Source: an uncultured Oscillospiraceae bacterium (GTDB taxonomy: Bacteria; Bacillota; Clostridia; Oscillospirales; Oscillospiraceae). From it: a DNA stretch of 16,689 nucleotides. The number at the start of each line of letters is the position of its first letter. Within the stretch, counting starts at the first letter, position 1. Made by a program: the position numbers and the translations under genes. A model generated the notes under the pieces. It had not been told where the DNA came from. It saw only the letters and a program-made list of their open reading frames with translations, and ran no database searches. The stretch covers positions 1 to 16,689 of the forward strand of contig CAKTXB010000014.1 of assembly GCA_934630555.1 (NCBI GenBank). Direction: 5' to 3'. This document shows positions 1 through 5,936 of this stretch, in pieces.

Positions 1-72
1 TACACGCCGCCGCCGAAAATGATCCGGACTTTTTTCGCGCCTGCGGGCGCGAACTCTGCGAGGCTTTTTTGA
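1..72 (+). CDS. Possible C-terminal end of a plus-strand gene cut by the window edge
   Basis: Frame 1 is open from the first base to a TGA at 70-72, giving 23 residues that end in RTFFAPAGANSARLF. If real, it is the tail of a gene lying to the left and convergent with the YheO-type regulator. The stretch is too short to assign to a family, and a GC-rich sequence can stay open this long by chance. Confidence 0.2.
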   Translation, partial: YTPPPKMIRTFFAPAGANSARLF

Positions 73-84
73 CAGACCGAATCA

Positions 85-104
85 GGCTGCCAACATTGGC
101 AGCC
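85..104. repeat. Perfect hairpin between converging frames
   Basis: GGCTGCCA and TGGCAGCC flank the 4-nt loop ACAT. It lies between the possible plus-strand tail at 72 and the stop of the minus-strand regulator at 142, where a terminator for either is expected. Neither side has a clean T-tract, so a weak or factor-assisted terminator is the most that can be claimed. A second small hairpin (CGCGCC/GGCGCG, 36-51) lies to its left. Confidence 0.35.
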
Positions 105-141
105 CGGGGCAAGATCTTCGTCTATAAAATGAGATCCTTCG

Positions 142-798
142 TCATTTCTGTCCGGATTCCTTGCGGATCGTTTCCAGATAATTATACAGCGTAAATTTGG
201 AAATATTGAGCACATCACAGACCTTTGGTCCGGACTTTGTGATGAGGAACGCTCCGCGCCGGTCCAGCAGCTCCACAATGCGCATTTTATCCTCTTTCGT
301 CATGGCCGACGGGCTTTTGCCCACCTCCAGCAGCGCGGAATTGATGAGATAGTCCAGCATTTTGTTCACGTCGCCGCGGTAAAGCTCCATGGCGTCGCCG
401 CTTTCCTCCGTGCGGTTCTGTTTGTGCAGATACTGCTCATATTTGATGGACTCCGTCACGTCCTCGTTGATGGCGATGGACGCCACAGCCACGCCCGCGC
501 CATTGCGGAAAAACAGCGTGGATGAGCGCAGGATCTTGCCGTTTTCGGCATACGTCAGCGTATTGAAGCAGTCGCCCTCGTTGCTGCCGTTATAGCGCAG
601 CGCACGCAGGCCCAGCAGATCGCCCGTACCGCCGACTTTGCGCCCCGTCACCTCGCCGTTGCGAATATCCACGATCGTGTGCTCATAGTCCAGCGACAGA
701 TCATGCACCACAAACTCCACGTTTTTGCCAAAATGCCCCTCTAAAATGTCCAAAATGTCCGTGATCAGTTTCTTGTTCTGCTTGTAGTATGATTCCAT
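142..798 (-). CDS. YheO-like PAS / DauR-type HTH transcriptional regulator
   Basis: This is a predicted cytoplasmic DNA-binding regulator of 218 aa, a normal length for the family. Residues about 5-118 match the YheO-like PAS domain: the N-terminal helices are followed by EFVVHDLS, then DLLGLRAL, and a strand with RSSTLFFRNGAGVAVASIAIN. Residues about 165-212 form the C-terminal HTH_22/DauR-type helix-turn-helix (TKEDKMRIVELLDRRGAFL, then VCDVLNISKFTLYNYL). Known relatives include DauR, the D-arginine catabolism repressor; the ligand here is unknown. The ATG at 798 is preceded by a G-rich ribosome binding site (GGGGGT). The gene lies 65 nt downstream of the IclR gene on the same strand with no hairpin between, so the two are probably cotranscribed. 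A role alongside kdgAK is inferred from position only. Confidence 0.85.
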   Translation of the reverse strand: MESYYKQNKKLITDILDILEGHFGKNVEFVVHDLSLDYEHTIVDIRNGEVTGRKVGGTGDLLGLRALRYNGSNEGDCFNTLTYAENGKILRSSTLFFRNGAGVAVASIAINEDVTESIKYEQYLHKQNRTEESGDAMELYRGDVNKMLDYLINSALLEVGKSPSAMTKEDKMRIVELLDRRGAFLITKSGPKVCDVLNISKFTLYNYLETIRKESGQK

Positions 799-863
799 TC
801 CGTACCCCCAGTTCCCCCGCTTTTACACTTCGTGCCGCGCCCCCCCAGCAGCAGCACGCCCGC

Positions 864-1637
864 TCAGTCTGTTCTGCCAAGCAGGCCCGAGATCGCCCGT
901 GCGCACGAGCAGACTGCATTGGAAAAGAAGATCTCCCGCTCCGCGCTCAAACGCGCTGTCGGCAAGGACACGCTGATCGCCCCGAGCGGCGCGCCGTGAA
1001 AGTCCAGCAGCGGCGCGGCAATGCAGCTGACGCCCAGCTCATGCTCCTCGCGGTCGGCGGCCCAGCCGTTCTGCCGGGTCTTGACCAGCTCGGCGATCAG
1101 ATCCGCATAATCGACAATGGTGTGCGGCGTGAAGCGGGTGATGACCGTCCGCTGCCAGATGGCCGTGACCTCCGCCTCCGGCAGGCAGGATAAAATGCTT
1201 TTGCCCACCGCCGTGCAGTACATCGGGTTGCGCAGCCCCACAAACGACGCCATGCGCACCGTGCTGTCGCCCATATCCTCTTTATAGAGGTACACGACCT
1301 CGTCGCCGTCGCGCACGACCAGATGGATGGCCTCGTGCGTCGTCGCCGCCAGATGCTCCAGATATGGCCGCGCCAGCGACACGATATTCATGCCGCCCAC
1401 CGCGCGGCTGCCCACCTCAAACAGGCGCATCGTCAGCCGGTATTTGCCGGATTCGATGTCTTTTTGCACATACCCGCGCGCCACGAGCGCAGCCAGCAGC
1501 CGGTGCGTCGTGCTCGTATGCAGTCCGACTGCGGCGGACAGGTCGCTCAGCGCCATGCCGCGCGGTGCATTGGACAGCGCCTCAACAATATCAAACAGCC
1601 GGTCGATCGACTGCACGGGCGAATGCCCTTTCTCCAT
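864..1637 (-). CDS. IclR-family transcriptional regulator, likely KdgR-like
   Basis: This 257-aa protein has IclR architecture. Residues about 8-70 form the winged helix-turn-helix (QSIDRLFDIVEAL, MALSDLSAAVGLHTSTTHRLL, then the wing GKYRLT). Residues about 80-250 form the effector-binding domain, with the typical TAVGKSILSCLP at 142-153 and the late GVSCIAAPLLD at 202-212. The frame opens upstream at 1697, but the ATG at 1637 is chosen because GAGGAAGG lies about 8 nt upstream and the protein then begins as IclR proteins do. It is divergent from kdgA-kdgK across a 258-bp region with a promoter facing each way, the usual arrangement for an IclR repressor and its targets. IclR members such as KdgR of pectin-degrading bacteria respond to KDG. 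The family is certain; control of kdgAK and the KDG ligand are inferences. Confidence 0.9.
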   Translation of the reverse strand: MEKGHSPVQSIDRLFDIVEALSNAPRGMALSDLSAAVGLHTSTTHRLLAALVARGYVQKDIESGKYRLTMRLFEVGSRAVGGMNIVSLARPYLEHLAATTHEAIHLVVRDGDEVVYLYKEDMGDSTVRMASFVGLRNPMYCTAVGKSILSCLPEAEVTAIWQRTVITRFTPHTIVDYADLIAELVKTRQNGWAADREEHELGVSCIAAPLLDFHGAPLGAISVSLPTARLSAEREIFFSNAVCSCARAISGLLGRTD

Positions 1638-1701
1638 GCTCGTTACCTTCCTCAAACTTCCCGGGGCAAAGATACGCTCCGCCCCATACTTGTACAACTT
1701 T

Positions 1702-1731
1702 ACTATAACACCCCGCGCGCGTCTGCGTCAA
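1702..1731 (-). promoter_or_regulatory. Sigma-A-type promoter of the IclR gene
   Basis: On the minus strand, TTGACG (1726-1731) and TATAGT (1702-1707) are separated by 18 bp. The implied transcript starts about 58 nt before the ATG at 1637. A TTGTACAA palindrome at 1690-1697, near the start point, could be an autoregulatory site, but that is a guess. Confidence 0.6.
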
Positions 1732-1793
1732 TGCGCATTCCCGGCATAAAACGAATTTTTTCGCCCCGCCGCCGACTTTCGGAAAAAAACCTA

Positions 1794-1823
1794 TTGACAA
1801 TTTTCGCCTCATTCTGTTATGAT
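1794..1823 (+). promoter_or_regulatory. Sigma-A-type promoter of kdgA-kdgK
   Basis: A perfect TTGACA (1794-1799) is followed after 18 bp by TATGAT (1818-1823). Transcription would start near 1830 and leave a leader of about 65 nt. Its divergent partner at 1702-1731 serves the IclR gene. Confidence 0.75.
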
Positions 1824-1845
1824 GACATTAAGCGGGTTTTTGCAA

Positions 1846-1872
1846 TATGAAACATTATTCCACATTATGAAA
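1846..1872 (+). promoter_or_regulatory. Candidate operator: two TATGAAA boxes 20 bp apart
   Basis: TATGAAA occurs at 1846-1852 and again at 1866-1872, a spacing of about two helical turns, in an AT-rich patch between the start point of the kdg promoter and the ribosome binding site. The TGAAA core recalls the KdgR-type operators of other bacteria. Direct rather than inverted orientation is not the classic arrangement, so this is only a candidate site for the divergent IclR protein. Confidence 0.35.
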
Positions 1873-1895
1873 TTATAGAGGAGTGTGACATCACC

Positions 1896-2552
1896 TTGCG
1901 TGAAAAAACCGTCGAATGGGCTCTAAAGGAAAAGATCATCGCCATTGTCCGCGGTATGGAGGCAAAGGACTGTCTGCGCGTAGCGCAGGCGCTCTATGAC
2001 GGCGGCATCCGCCTCATGGAGATCACCTATGACCAGCGCGACCCGGCCCAGTGGGCCAAAACCGCTGAGGCCATCGGCAAGATCGCCGAAGCATTCGAGG
2101 GCCGCATGCTCGTCGGCGCGGGCACCGTCACCACACCGGAGCTTGTCACGCGCACGCGTGACGCGGGCGGCCAGTTCATCATCTCTCCGGACACAAATCC
2201 GGCCGTTATTGCCCGCACGCGGGAGCTGGAGCTCGTGTCCATGCCGGGTGCCATGACACCGTCGGAAATTCTTGCGGCGCACGCCGCGGGCGCGGACCTT
2301 GTCAAGCTCTTCCCCGCCGCAGCGCTTGGCCCGGCATATCTCAAGGCCGTGCGCAGCCCCATCAGTCATGTGCGCATTATGGCCGTGGGCGGTATCAATG
2401 AGAAAAACGCCGCTGAGTTCCTGAAGGCTGGCGCCGTCGGTCTTGGCGTGGGCGGCAATCTGGCAAACCGGCAGTGGATCGCCGACGGGGCTTTTGAGAA
2501 GATCACGCAGACGGCACAGACGCTCGTCGCCGCCGTCCGCACAGCGGAATAA
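1896..2552 (+). CDS. kdgA: Bifunctional KDPG / 4-hydroxy-2-oxoglutarate aldolase
   Basis: This cytoplasmic class I aldolase (218 aa, normal length) cleaves 2-keto-3-deoxy-6-phosphogluconate to pyruvate and glyceraldehyde 3-phosphate. The family fold and active site are visible: IIAIVRG at 14-20, catalytic Glu42 in LMEITYD, the VGAGTVTTPE phosphate/substrate loop at 73-82, FIISPDTNP at 94-102, the Schiff-base Lys137 in LVKLFPA, and the phosphate-binding MAVGGINEKN at 162-171. The start is a TTG at 1896, with AGAGGAG ending at 1883, a long 12-nt spacing; no in-frame ATG or GTG fits. A weak start may hold its level below that of kdgK. The stop is followed 31 nt later by the kdgK ATG, so the two form an operon. 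Family assignment is firm; KDPG versus KHG preference cannot be read from sequence, but the kinase neighbour favours KDPG. Confidence 0.93.
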   Translation: MREKTVEWALKEKIIAIVRGMEAKDCLRVAQALYDGGIRLMEITYDQRDPAQWAKTAEAIGKIAEAFEGRMLVGAGTVTTPELVTRTRDAGGQFIISPDTNPAVIARTRELELVSMPGAMTPSEILAAHAAGADLVKLFPAAALGPAYLKAVRSPISHVRIMAVGGINEKNAAEFLKAGAVGLGVGGNLANRQWIADGAFEKITQTAQTLVAAVRTAE

Positions 2553-2583
2553 CGAACCATCATCTAACAGAAGGAGAATTACC

Positions 2584-3615
2584 ATGGCAAAACGAGTCAT
2601 TACCTTTGGTGAGATCATGATGCGCCTGAACCCCATCGGTTATCTGCGTCTGGTGCAGAGCGACCGGTTCGAGGCGACCTACGCCGGCGGTGAGGCCAAC
2701 GTGGCCGTTTCGCTGGCAAACTACGGTCTGGACGCCGCCTATGTTACAAAGGTCCCGGCCCATGAGGTCGGCCAGTGCGCCGTCAATGAGCTGCGCCGCT
2801 ATGGCGTCGACACGCAGTATATGGTCCGCGGCGGCGACCGGCTTGGCATTTACTTCTGCGAAAAGGGCGCGTCGCAGCGCGCATCCAAGGTCATCTATGA
2901 CCGCGCCAGCTCTGCCATCGCGCTGGCAAAGCGCACCGATTTTGACTGGGATACCATCTTTGACGGTGCAGACTGGTTCCACTGGACCGGCATCACCCCG
3001 GCGCTTGGCGGTGAACTGCCCGAGATCTGCCTAGACGCCTGCAAGGCGGCCAAGGCGCGCGGTCTGACCATTTCCTGCGATCTCAACTTCCGCAAAAAGC
3101 TCTGGACGAGCCAGCGCGCAGGCGAGGTCATGAGCCAGCTGCTGCCCTATGTCGACGTGTGCATTGCCAACGAAGAAGACGCCAAGGACGTGTTCGGCAT
3201 TGAAGCCGAGGGCACGGATATTAACAGCGGCAAGCTCAACCGCGACGGCTACATCAGCGTGGCACGGCAGCTTTCCTCCCGGTTTGGCTGCAAATACGTC
3301 GCCATCACCCTGCGCAGCTCCATTTCGGCCAACGACAACGACTGGGCCGGTATGCTCTATGAAGCCGCGGCAGACAAGGCGTACTTCTCCACCACATACC
3401 ATGTGCACATTGTCGACCGCGTCGGCGGCGGCGATTCCTTTGGCGGCGGCCTGATCTACAGTATGCTCAGCGGCTATGACGCACAGCAGACCATTGACTT
3501 TGCCGTGGCCGCGTCCTGCCTCAAGCACTCCATCGAGCACGACTTCAACCATGTTTCCGTGGCCGAGGTCGCAGCACTGGCCGCCGGCAATGCCTCCGGC
3601 CGTGTGCAGCGCTGA
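2584..3615 (+). CDS. kdgK: 2-keto-3-deoxygluconate kinase (PfkB/ribokinase family)
   Basis: This 343-aa sugar kinase transfers phosphate from ATP to KDG, making the KDPG cleaved by the upstream aldolase. PfkB-family features appear in order: VITFGEIMMRL at 5-15, the sugar-binding YAGGEANVAVSLANYG at 33-48, WFHWTGITPAL at 131-141, CDLNFRKKLW at 165-174, NEEDAKDVFG at 196-205, and the C-terminal signature VDRVGGGDSFGGG at 277-289 with catalytic base Asp284. The usual Thr/Ala of the DTTGAGDAF signature are replaced by Arg-Val and Gly/Ser, seen in some KDG kinase relatives. The open frame extends upstream into kdgA, but the ATG at 2584 has AAGGAG 7 nt before it. It is cotranscribed with kdgA and followed by a strong terminator. 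Another PfkB sugar such as fructose is possible, but the operon makes KDG by far the best choice. Confidence 0.9.
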   Translation: MAKRVITFGEIMMRLNPIGYLRLVQSDRFEATYAGGEANVAVSLANYGLDAAYVTKVPAHEVGQCAVNELRRYGVDTQYMVRGGDRLGIYFCEKGASQRASKVIYDRASSAIALAKRTDFDWDTIFDGADWFHWTGITPALGGELPEICLDACKAAKARGLTISCDLNFRKKLWTSQRAGEVMSQLLPYVDVCIANEEDAKDVFGIEAEGTDINSGKLNRDGYISVARQLSSRFGCKYVAITLRSSISANDNDWAGMLYEAAADKAYFSTTYHVHIVDRVGGGDSFGGGLIYSMLSGYDAQQTIDFAVAASCLKHSIEHDFNHVSVAEVAALAAGNASGRVQR

Positions 3616-3659
3616 GTGCAAGTTTGTTGCGATCCCTCCTTTCTCTCAAGCTCTCATAT

Positions 3660-3707
3660 GGAAAAGGCCCGATCAGCTTCTGCTGGCCGGGCCTTTTCCT
3701 GTTTTTT
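3660..3707 (+). terminator. Rho-independent terminator of kdgA-kdgK
   Basis: The 12-bp arms GGAAAAGGCCCG (3660-3671) and CGGGCCTTTTCC (3688-3699) pair perfectly. An inner CAGC/GCTG stem lies inside, and TGTTTTTT follows. It lies 45 nt after the kdgK stop. Confidence 0.93.
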
Positions 3708-3780
3708 GGAAGGCGCACTGTGCATTCACGCATATACGGAAGCCGCCGGGCACGGTTTGCCGCTTGAACGCTTTGCAGCT

Positions 3781-4041
3781 TCAAACTCTGTCCATCCGCA
3801 CGGGCGGCAGGAACCCGCGCTTGGCGTTTTCCGCAGTGTCGTCGAACGCATCACAGGCGTCATACGGCGCTGCCGGGTCGGACACGCGCTTGCCAAACGG
3901 TGCGCGCAGCCTGTCGCGGCGCCGGAATGCAAACGCAAGCTCTTCTGCCCAGCCGGTGCGCCCCGTGAGGAGCTTGTAGGTTCAGCCGTCACGCACAGCA
4001 CATGATGCCGCGAGAACTTGAAAGTCCTTGTTATTCAGCAT
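3781..4041 (-). pseudogene. Small reading frame interrupted by an in-frame TGA, overlapping the lipoprotein gene
   Basis: On the minus strand an ATG at 4041 lies inside the last codons of the lipoprotein gene (ATGCTGAATAA overlap). It reads 18 further codons (MLNNKDFQVLAASCAVRDG), then TGA at 3982-3984. The same frame then continues for 66 sense codons to TGA at 3781-3783, with coding-like composition: TYKLLTGRTGWAEELAFAF, then charged residues, and FLPPVRMDRV at the end. Reading the TGA as a former TGG (Trp) would give an unbroken 86-aa hydrophilic, Arg/Asp-rich protein translated by coupling to the lipoprotein. I do not recognise the family. A nonsense-mutated gene is the simplest reading. 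No clean bacterial SECIS hairpin follows the TGA, although a 7-bp inverted repeat (CAAGCTC/GAGCTTG) does. Chance openness is also possible. Confidence 0.4.
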
Positions 4042-4885
4042 TGTACTGCTGCACACGGCATGATGTGTAGGTCAGCGGATACCTCGGGTCGCCGGATAAG
4101 CAGAAGGTGATCGTTACAGTCTCGCTGACATCCAGAACCGCTGCGTGATCGTCCTTTGAGAGGATCTCCAGCATGGCATCGGCAAATTGGGGCGGCTGTA
4201 ACTGGTCTTTGACCCCCGCCTGATCGCGGACGGCTTTCTGGTTTGGCGTCGCCTTCTCATATTCGGTGGTATAGTCCTCATCTGCAAAATAAAAAGCGTC
4301 AAAGCGCGCGGTGTATTCTCCGTCGGCTGCCGACAGCTCTTTCAGCCGAAAGAAGCCGGAGCGCATGGTGTCCCCGGGAACTGCCTGATAGACATTCTCC
4401 TTGAGCGTCAGGTACTTCGAGCTTTTATCCCGATATTCCGCTGCGCCAAAGAACCGCGCGACTGTTTTGAAAAATGCCTCTGTGGTAAGCACCTTGGCCT
4501 GCGTGTCGTCAACGACACACCAGTCATCATTGTTCAGCAGTACAAACAGCGTCAGATCATCCCAGTTTGGCAAATGGCCTTTTTCAAACGCAGGCAGCAT
4601 GGCCAGCTCGTAATTGTGCGCCTGATAGTACCGAAAAAATTGTGTTTCCAAACGCTCTGAATCCACCCCGGTTGCTTCCTTTAATGCAGGAAGCAGTCGC
4701 TCGGCAGCGTCATCAGCGGCCATTGCCTGCGCATTCGGCTCGCTGCCCGCAAAGGCCTGTTGGGGCTCAGCGGCGTTCAGCGTGCCGCTTGGAGCGTTCT
4801 TCCCAAGATCGTTTGTCTTTGCCTTGCACCCGGTAAACAATAATGCCGCCAACAGTACACATAAAAACCAATCTTTTTTGCGCAT
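4031..4885 (-). CDS. Predicted secreted lipoprotein of unknown function
   Basis: The 284-aa protein starts with a typical lipoprotein signal: MRKKDW, a hydrophobic core FLCVLLAALL, and the lipobox LFTGC with Cys20 as the predicted lipidated residue. It should therefore be anchored to the outer face of the membrane. Residues about 21-60 are a low-complexity Ala/Asn/Pro-rich linker. The rest looks like one globular domain with aromatic-rich segments (ETQFFRYYQAHNYEL at 81-95, NWDDLTLFVLLNNDDWCVVDD around 107-127, RFDAFYFADEDYTTEY around 194-209). I do not recognise a family or catalytic motif. The ATG at 4885 has an AGGGGG-type ribosome binding site. The gene stands alone, with its own promoter upstream and the interrupted small frame overlapping its 3' end. 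Substrate-binding or envelope-stress roles would be guesses. Confidence 0.75.
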   Translation of the reverse strand: MRKKDWFLCVLLAALLFTGCKAKTNDLGKNAPSGTLNAAEPQQAFAGSEPNAQAMAADDAAERLLPALKEATGVDSERLETQFFRYYQAHNYELAMLPAFEKGHLPNWDDLTLFVLLNNDDWCVVDDTQAKVLTTEAFFKTVARFFGAAEYRDKSSKYLTLKENVYQAVPGDTMRSGFFRLKELSAADGEYTARFDAFYFADEDYTTEYEKATPNQKAVRDQAGVKDQLQPPQFADAMLEILSKDDHAAVLDVSETVTITFCLSGDPRYPLTYTSCRVQQYNAE

Positions 4886-4982
4886 TCCATCGCCCCCTTC
4901 ATCAATATGATCGCTAGACAGCGGCTTCCTGTCGCACTGTGCCGATCATCGTCTGTCAGACAGGTGCTCTATCCGTATCATA

Positions 4983-5011
4983 AGTTTACCATGAACGGCC
5001 AAAGCAGTCAA
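4983..5011 (-). promoter_or_regulatory. Probable promoter of the lipoprotein gene
   Basis: On the minus strand, TTGACT (5006-5011) and TAAACT (4983-4988) are separated by 17 bp, predicting a leader of about 90 nt before the ATG at 4885. Confidence 0.5.
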
Positions 5012-5203
5012 CGGCGCGACGCGTTCATCCTGACCGTTGACGGCCGCCGGCCGCTGCACCGCTTCCCTTGCCGCTCTGCAAGCCGCAAAACACTTTCGGT
5101 GACCGCTGCCGAAATCACGCTGTCAGCCGCTCCGTTCCCGTGGTATGGACGTGCAGCCCCATCTCCGCTATAACAAAAGCACACTTTCAGCTTGAGCAGG
5201 CAA

Positions 5204-5246
5204 AAAGCGCACCAACGGCCCTCTTGGCTTGGATCCGGGGCGCTTT
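5204..5246 (-). terminator. Weak terminator-like hairpin
   Basis: AAAGCGC (5240-5246) pairs with GCGCTTT (5204-5210) on the minus strand, and T residues continue after the second arm (TTTTTG). The 29-nt loop makes it weaker than its neighbours. It is the outermost of the five hairpins downstream of the tRNA. Confidence 0.35.
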
Positions 5247-5391
5247 ACCACGCCGTTTCTGAAATGCGTATCCTCGAACTTCCCGCAGAAAACAAATGCT
5301 CCGGGCCCATCTCCGATGAAGAAGCTCTGGTCCGGATCATATCAGCTTGCGTCATGTGCGCACTCTGGCTCAACTATCAGATTGGAAGCGA

Positions 5392-5448
5392 AGAAACGCC
5401 CCGTCCGGCTACCGCTAGGCGGGAATTCGTGCCAAAAGGGGCGTTTCT
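5392..5448 (-). terminator. Hairpin with 11-bp stem, terminator-like
   Basis: AGAAACGCCCC and GGGGCGTTTCT form a perfect 11-bp stem around a 35-nt loop. On the minus strand the second arm runs into TTTCTTCG, so termination in that direction is plausible. It lies between the first and second copies of the 20-bp motif. Confidence 0.5.
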
Positions 5449-5468
5449 GAGCTGTGTGAGTTGAACAC

Positions 5469-5617
5469 TATGGATCAATTTGCAAAAATAAAAAACCAAA
5501 ATGCAAACCAGCGAAGCGTTCGCGTTTTGGAGAGGAGGAGCGACGGAGCTGGTGAGAGATGACTTTTTGATGCAACGCATAAAAAAGTCGTCGCGAACTA
5601 GCGCAGTCCGCGACGAC
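5469..5617 (+). repeat. 149-bp direct repeat, copy A
   Basis: This copy differs from 5787-5935 at only two positions (A/G in the A-rich tract near the start, and T/G in GAGCTGGTG versus GAGCGGGTG). It contains an imperfect inverted repeat (CCAAAA...TTTTGG enclosing GCGAA/TTCGC) and ends in the same GTCGTCGCG/CGCGACGAC hairpin that terminates the tRNA-Leu transcript. No tRNA is attached to this copy. Confidence 0.95.
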
Positions 5618-5619
5618 TT
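5581..5619 (-). terminator. Terminator hairpin in repeat copy A
   Basis: A perfect 11-bp stem, AAGTCGTCGCG (5585-5595) with CGCGACGACTT (5609-5619), is followed on the minus strand by T6. It has the sequence of the tRNA-Leu terminator but no tRNA lies upstream of it. Confidence 0.75.
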
Positions 5620-5706
5620 GTGTCATGTGAACACTATAGCTCAACTGCCAATTTTGGAGCACAAACCCGCGATCCAGCGAAGCGATTGCGATTTTGAACG
5701 AAGAAA

Positions 5707-5761
5707 GACCTTTGCTGTCGAGGCGGGCGCGCCCTGCGCGGCTGCCTGACATCCAAAGGTC
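5707..5761 (-). terminator. Terminator-like hairpin between the two 149-bp repeats
   Basis: GACCTTTG (5707-5714) and CAAAGGTC (5754-5761) pair, with further inner pairing of TGTC/GACA and a GC-rich core. On the minus strand TTTCTT follows. It occupies the same place in its module as the hairpins of copies A and B but has a different sequence. Confidence 0.6.
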
Positions 5762-5786
5762 ATTTCTGAATGTGCTATGTGAACCT

Positions 5787-5935
5787 TATGGATCAATTTG
5801 CAAAAATAAAAAGCCAAAATGCAAACCAGCGAAGCGTTCGCGTTTTGGAGAGGAGGAGCGACGGAGCGGGTGAGAGATGACTTTTTGATGCAACGCATAA
5901 AAAAGTCGTCGCGAACTAGCGCAGTCCGCGACGAC
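5787..5935 (+). repeat. 149-bp direct repeat, copy B, abutting tRNA-Leu
   Basis: This partner of 5469-5617 (147 of 149 identical) ends one base before the CCA end of the tRNA-Leu gene, so its hairpin is the tRNA terminator. Next to the terminator, GACTTTTT and AAAAAGTC form a second hairpin that shares bases with the terminator stem and sequesters its T-tract, so the two cannot form together. Confidence 0.95.
5899..5935 (-). terminator. Terminator of the tRNA-Leu transcript
   Basis: The 9-bp stem GTCGTCGCG (5905-5913) with CGCGACGAC (5927-5935) begins one nucleotide after the tRNA CCA and is followed on the minus strand by T6. Confidence 0.85.
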
Positions 5936-5936
5936 G

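Larger units (their letters stand above)
5356..5798 (+). repeat. Four copies of a 20-bp motif, consensus GTGAACACTATGGMTCAAYT
   Basis: Copies lie at 5356-5375 (GTGCGCACTCTGGCTCAACT), 5461-5480 (TTGAACACTATGGATCAATT), 5627-5646 (GTGAACACTATAGCTCAACT) and 5779-5798 (GTGAACCTTATGGATCAATT). They are 105, 166 and 152 bp apart, and each interval holds one terminator-like hairpin of different sequence. Conservation of the motif while the hairpins differ suggests a modular repeat family rather than one simple duplication. No function is known to me. Confidence 0.6.
5012..5936. other. 925-bp gene-poor region of repeats and terminator-like hairpins
   Basis: No convincing gene was found here. Short open frames on both strands lack ribosome binding sites and run through repeats and hairpins. 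From right to left, as transcribed away from the tRNA-Leu gene, it contains five terminator-like hairpins, two 149-bp direct repeats and four copies of a 20-bp motif, all listed separately. The left part (5012-5200) has no repeat I can define. One startless frame at 5168-5341 (minus strand) reads protein-like and may be a gene remnant. Confidence 0.7.

Noticed and set aside
2443..2583. Upstream extension of the kdgK frame
   Set aside because: These 47 codons overlap kdgA in another frame and encode an Arg/Ser-rich string; the ATG at 2584 has an ideal ribosome binding site and a family-typical start.
3926..3984. Selenocysteine insertion at the TGA
   Set aside because: The 7-bp inverted repeat after the TGA starts only 5 nt downstream, has a 27-nt loop without a clear apical stem, and no Sec protein family matches; a lost Trp codon is simpler.
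5356..5935. CRISPR array
   Set aside because: Repeats are few, unequally spaced, imperfect and of two different lengths, the intervals hold hairpins rather than unique spacers, and no cas genes are present.
5469..5935. Insertion sequence or integrative element at the tRNA-Leu 3' end
   Set aside because: There is no integrase or transposase, no terminal inverted repeats, and the repeated 149 bp lies outside the tRNA gene and does not duplicate the tRNA 3' end itself.
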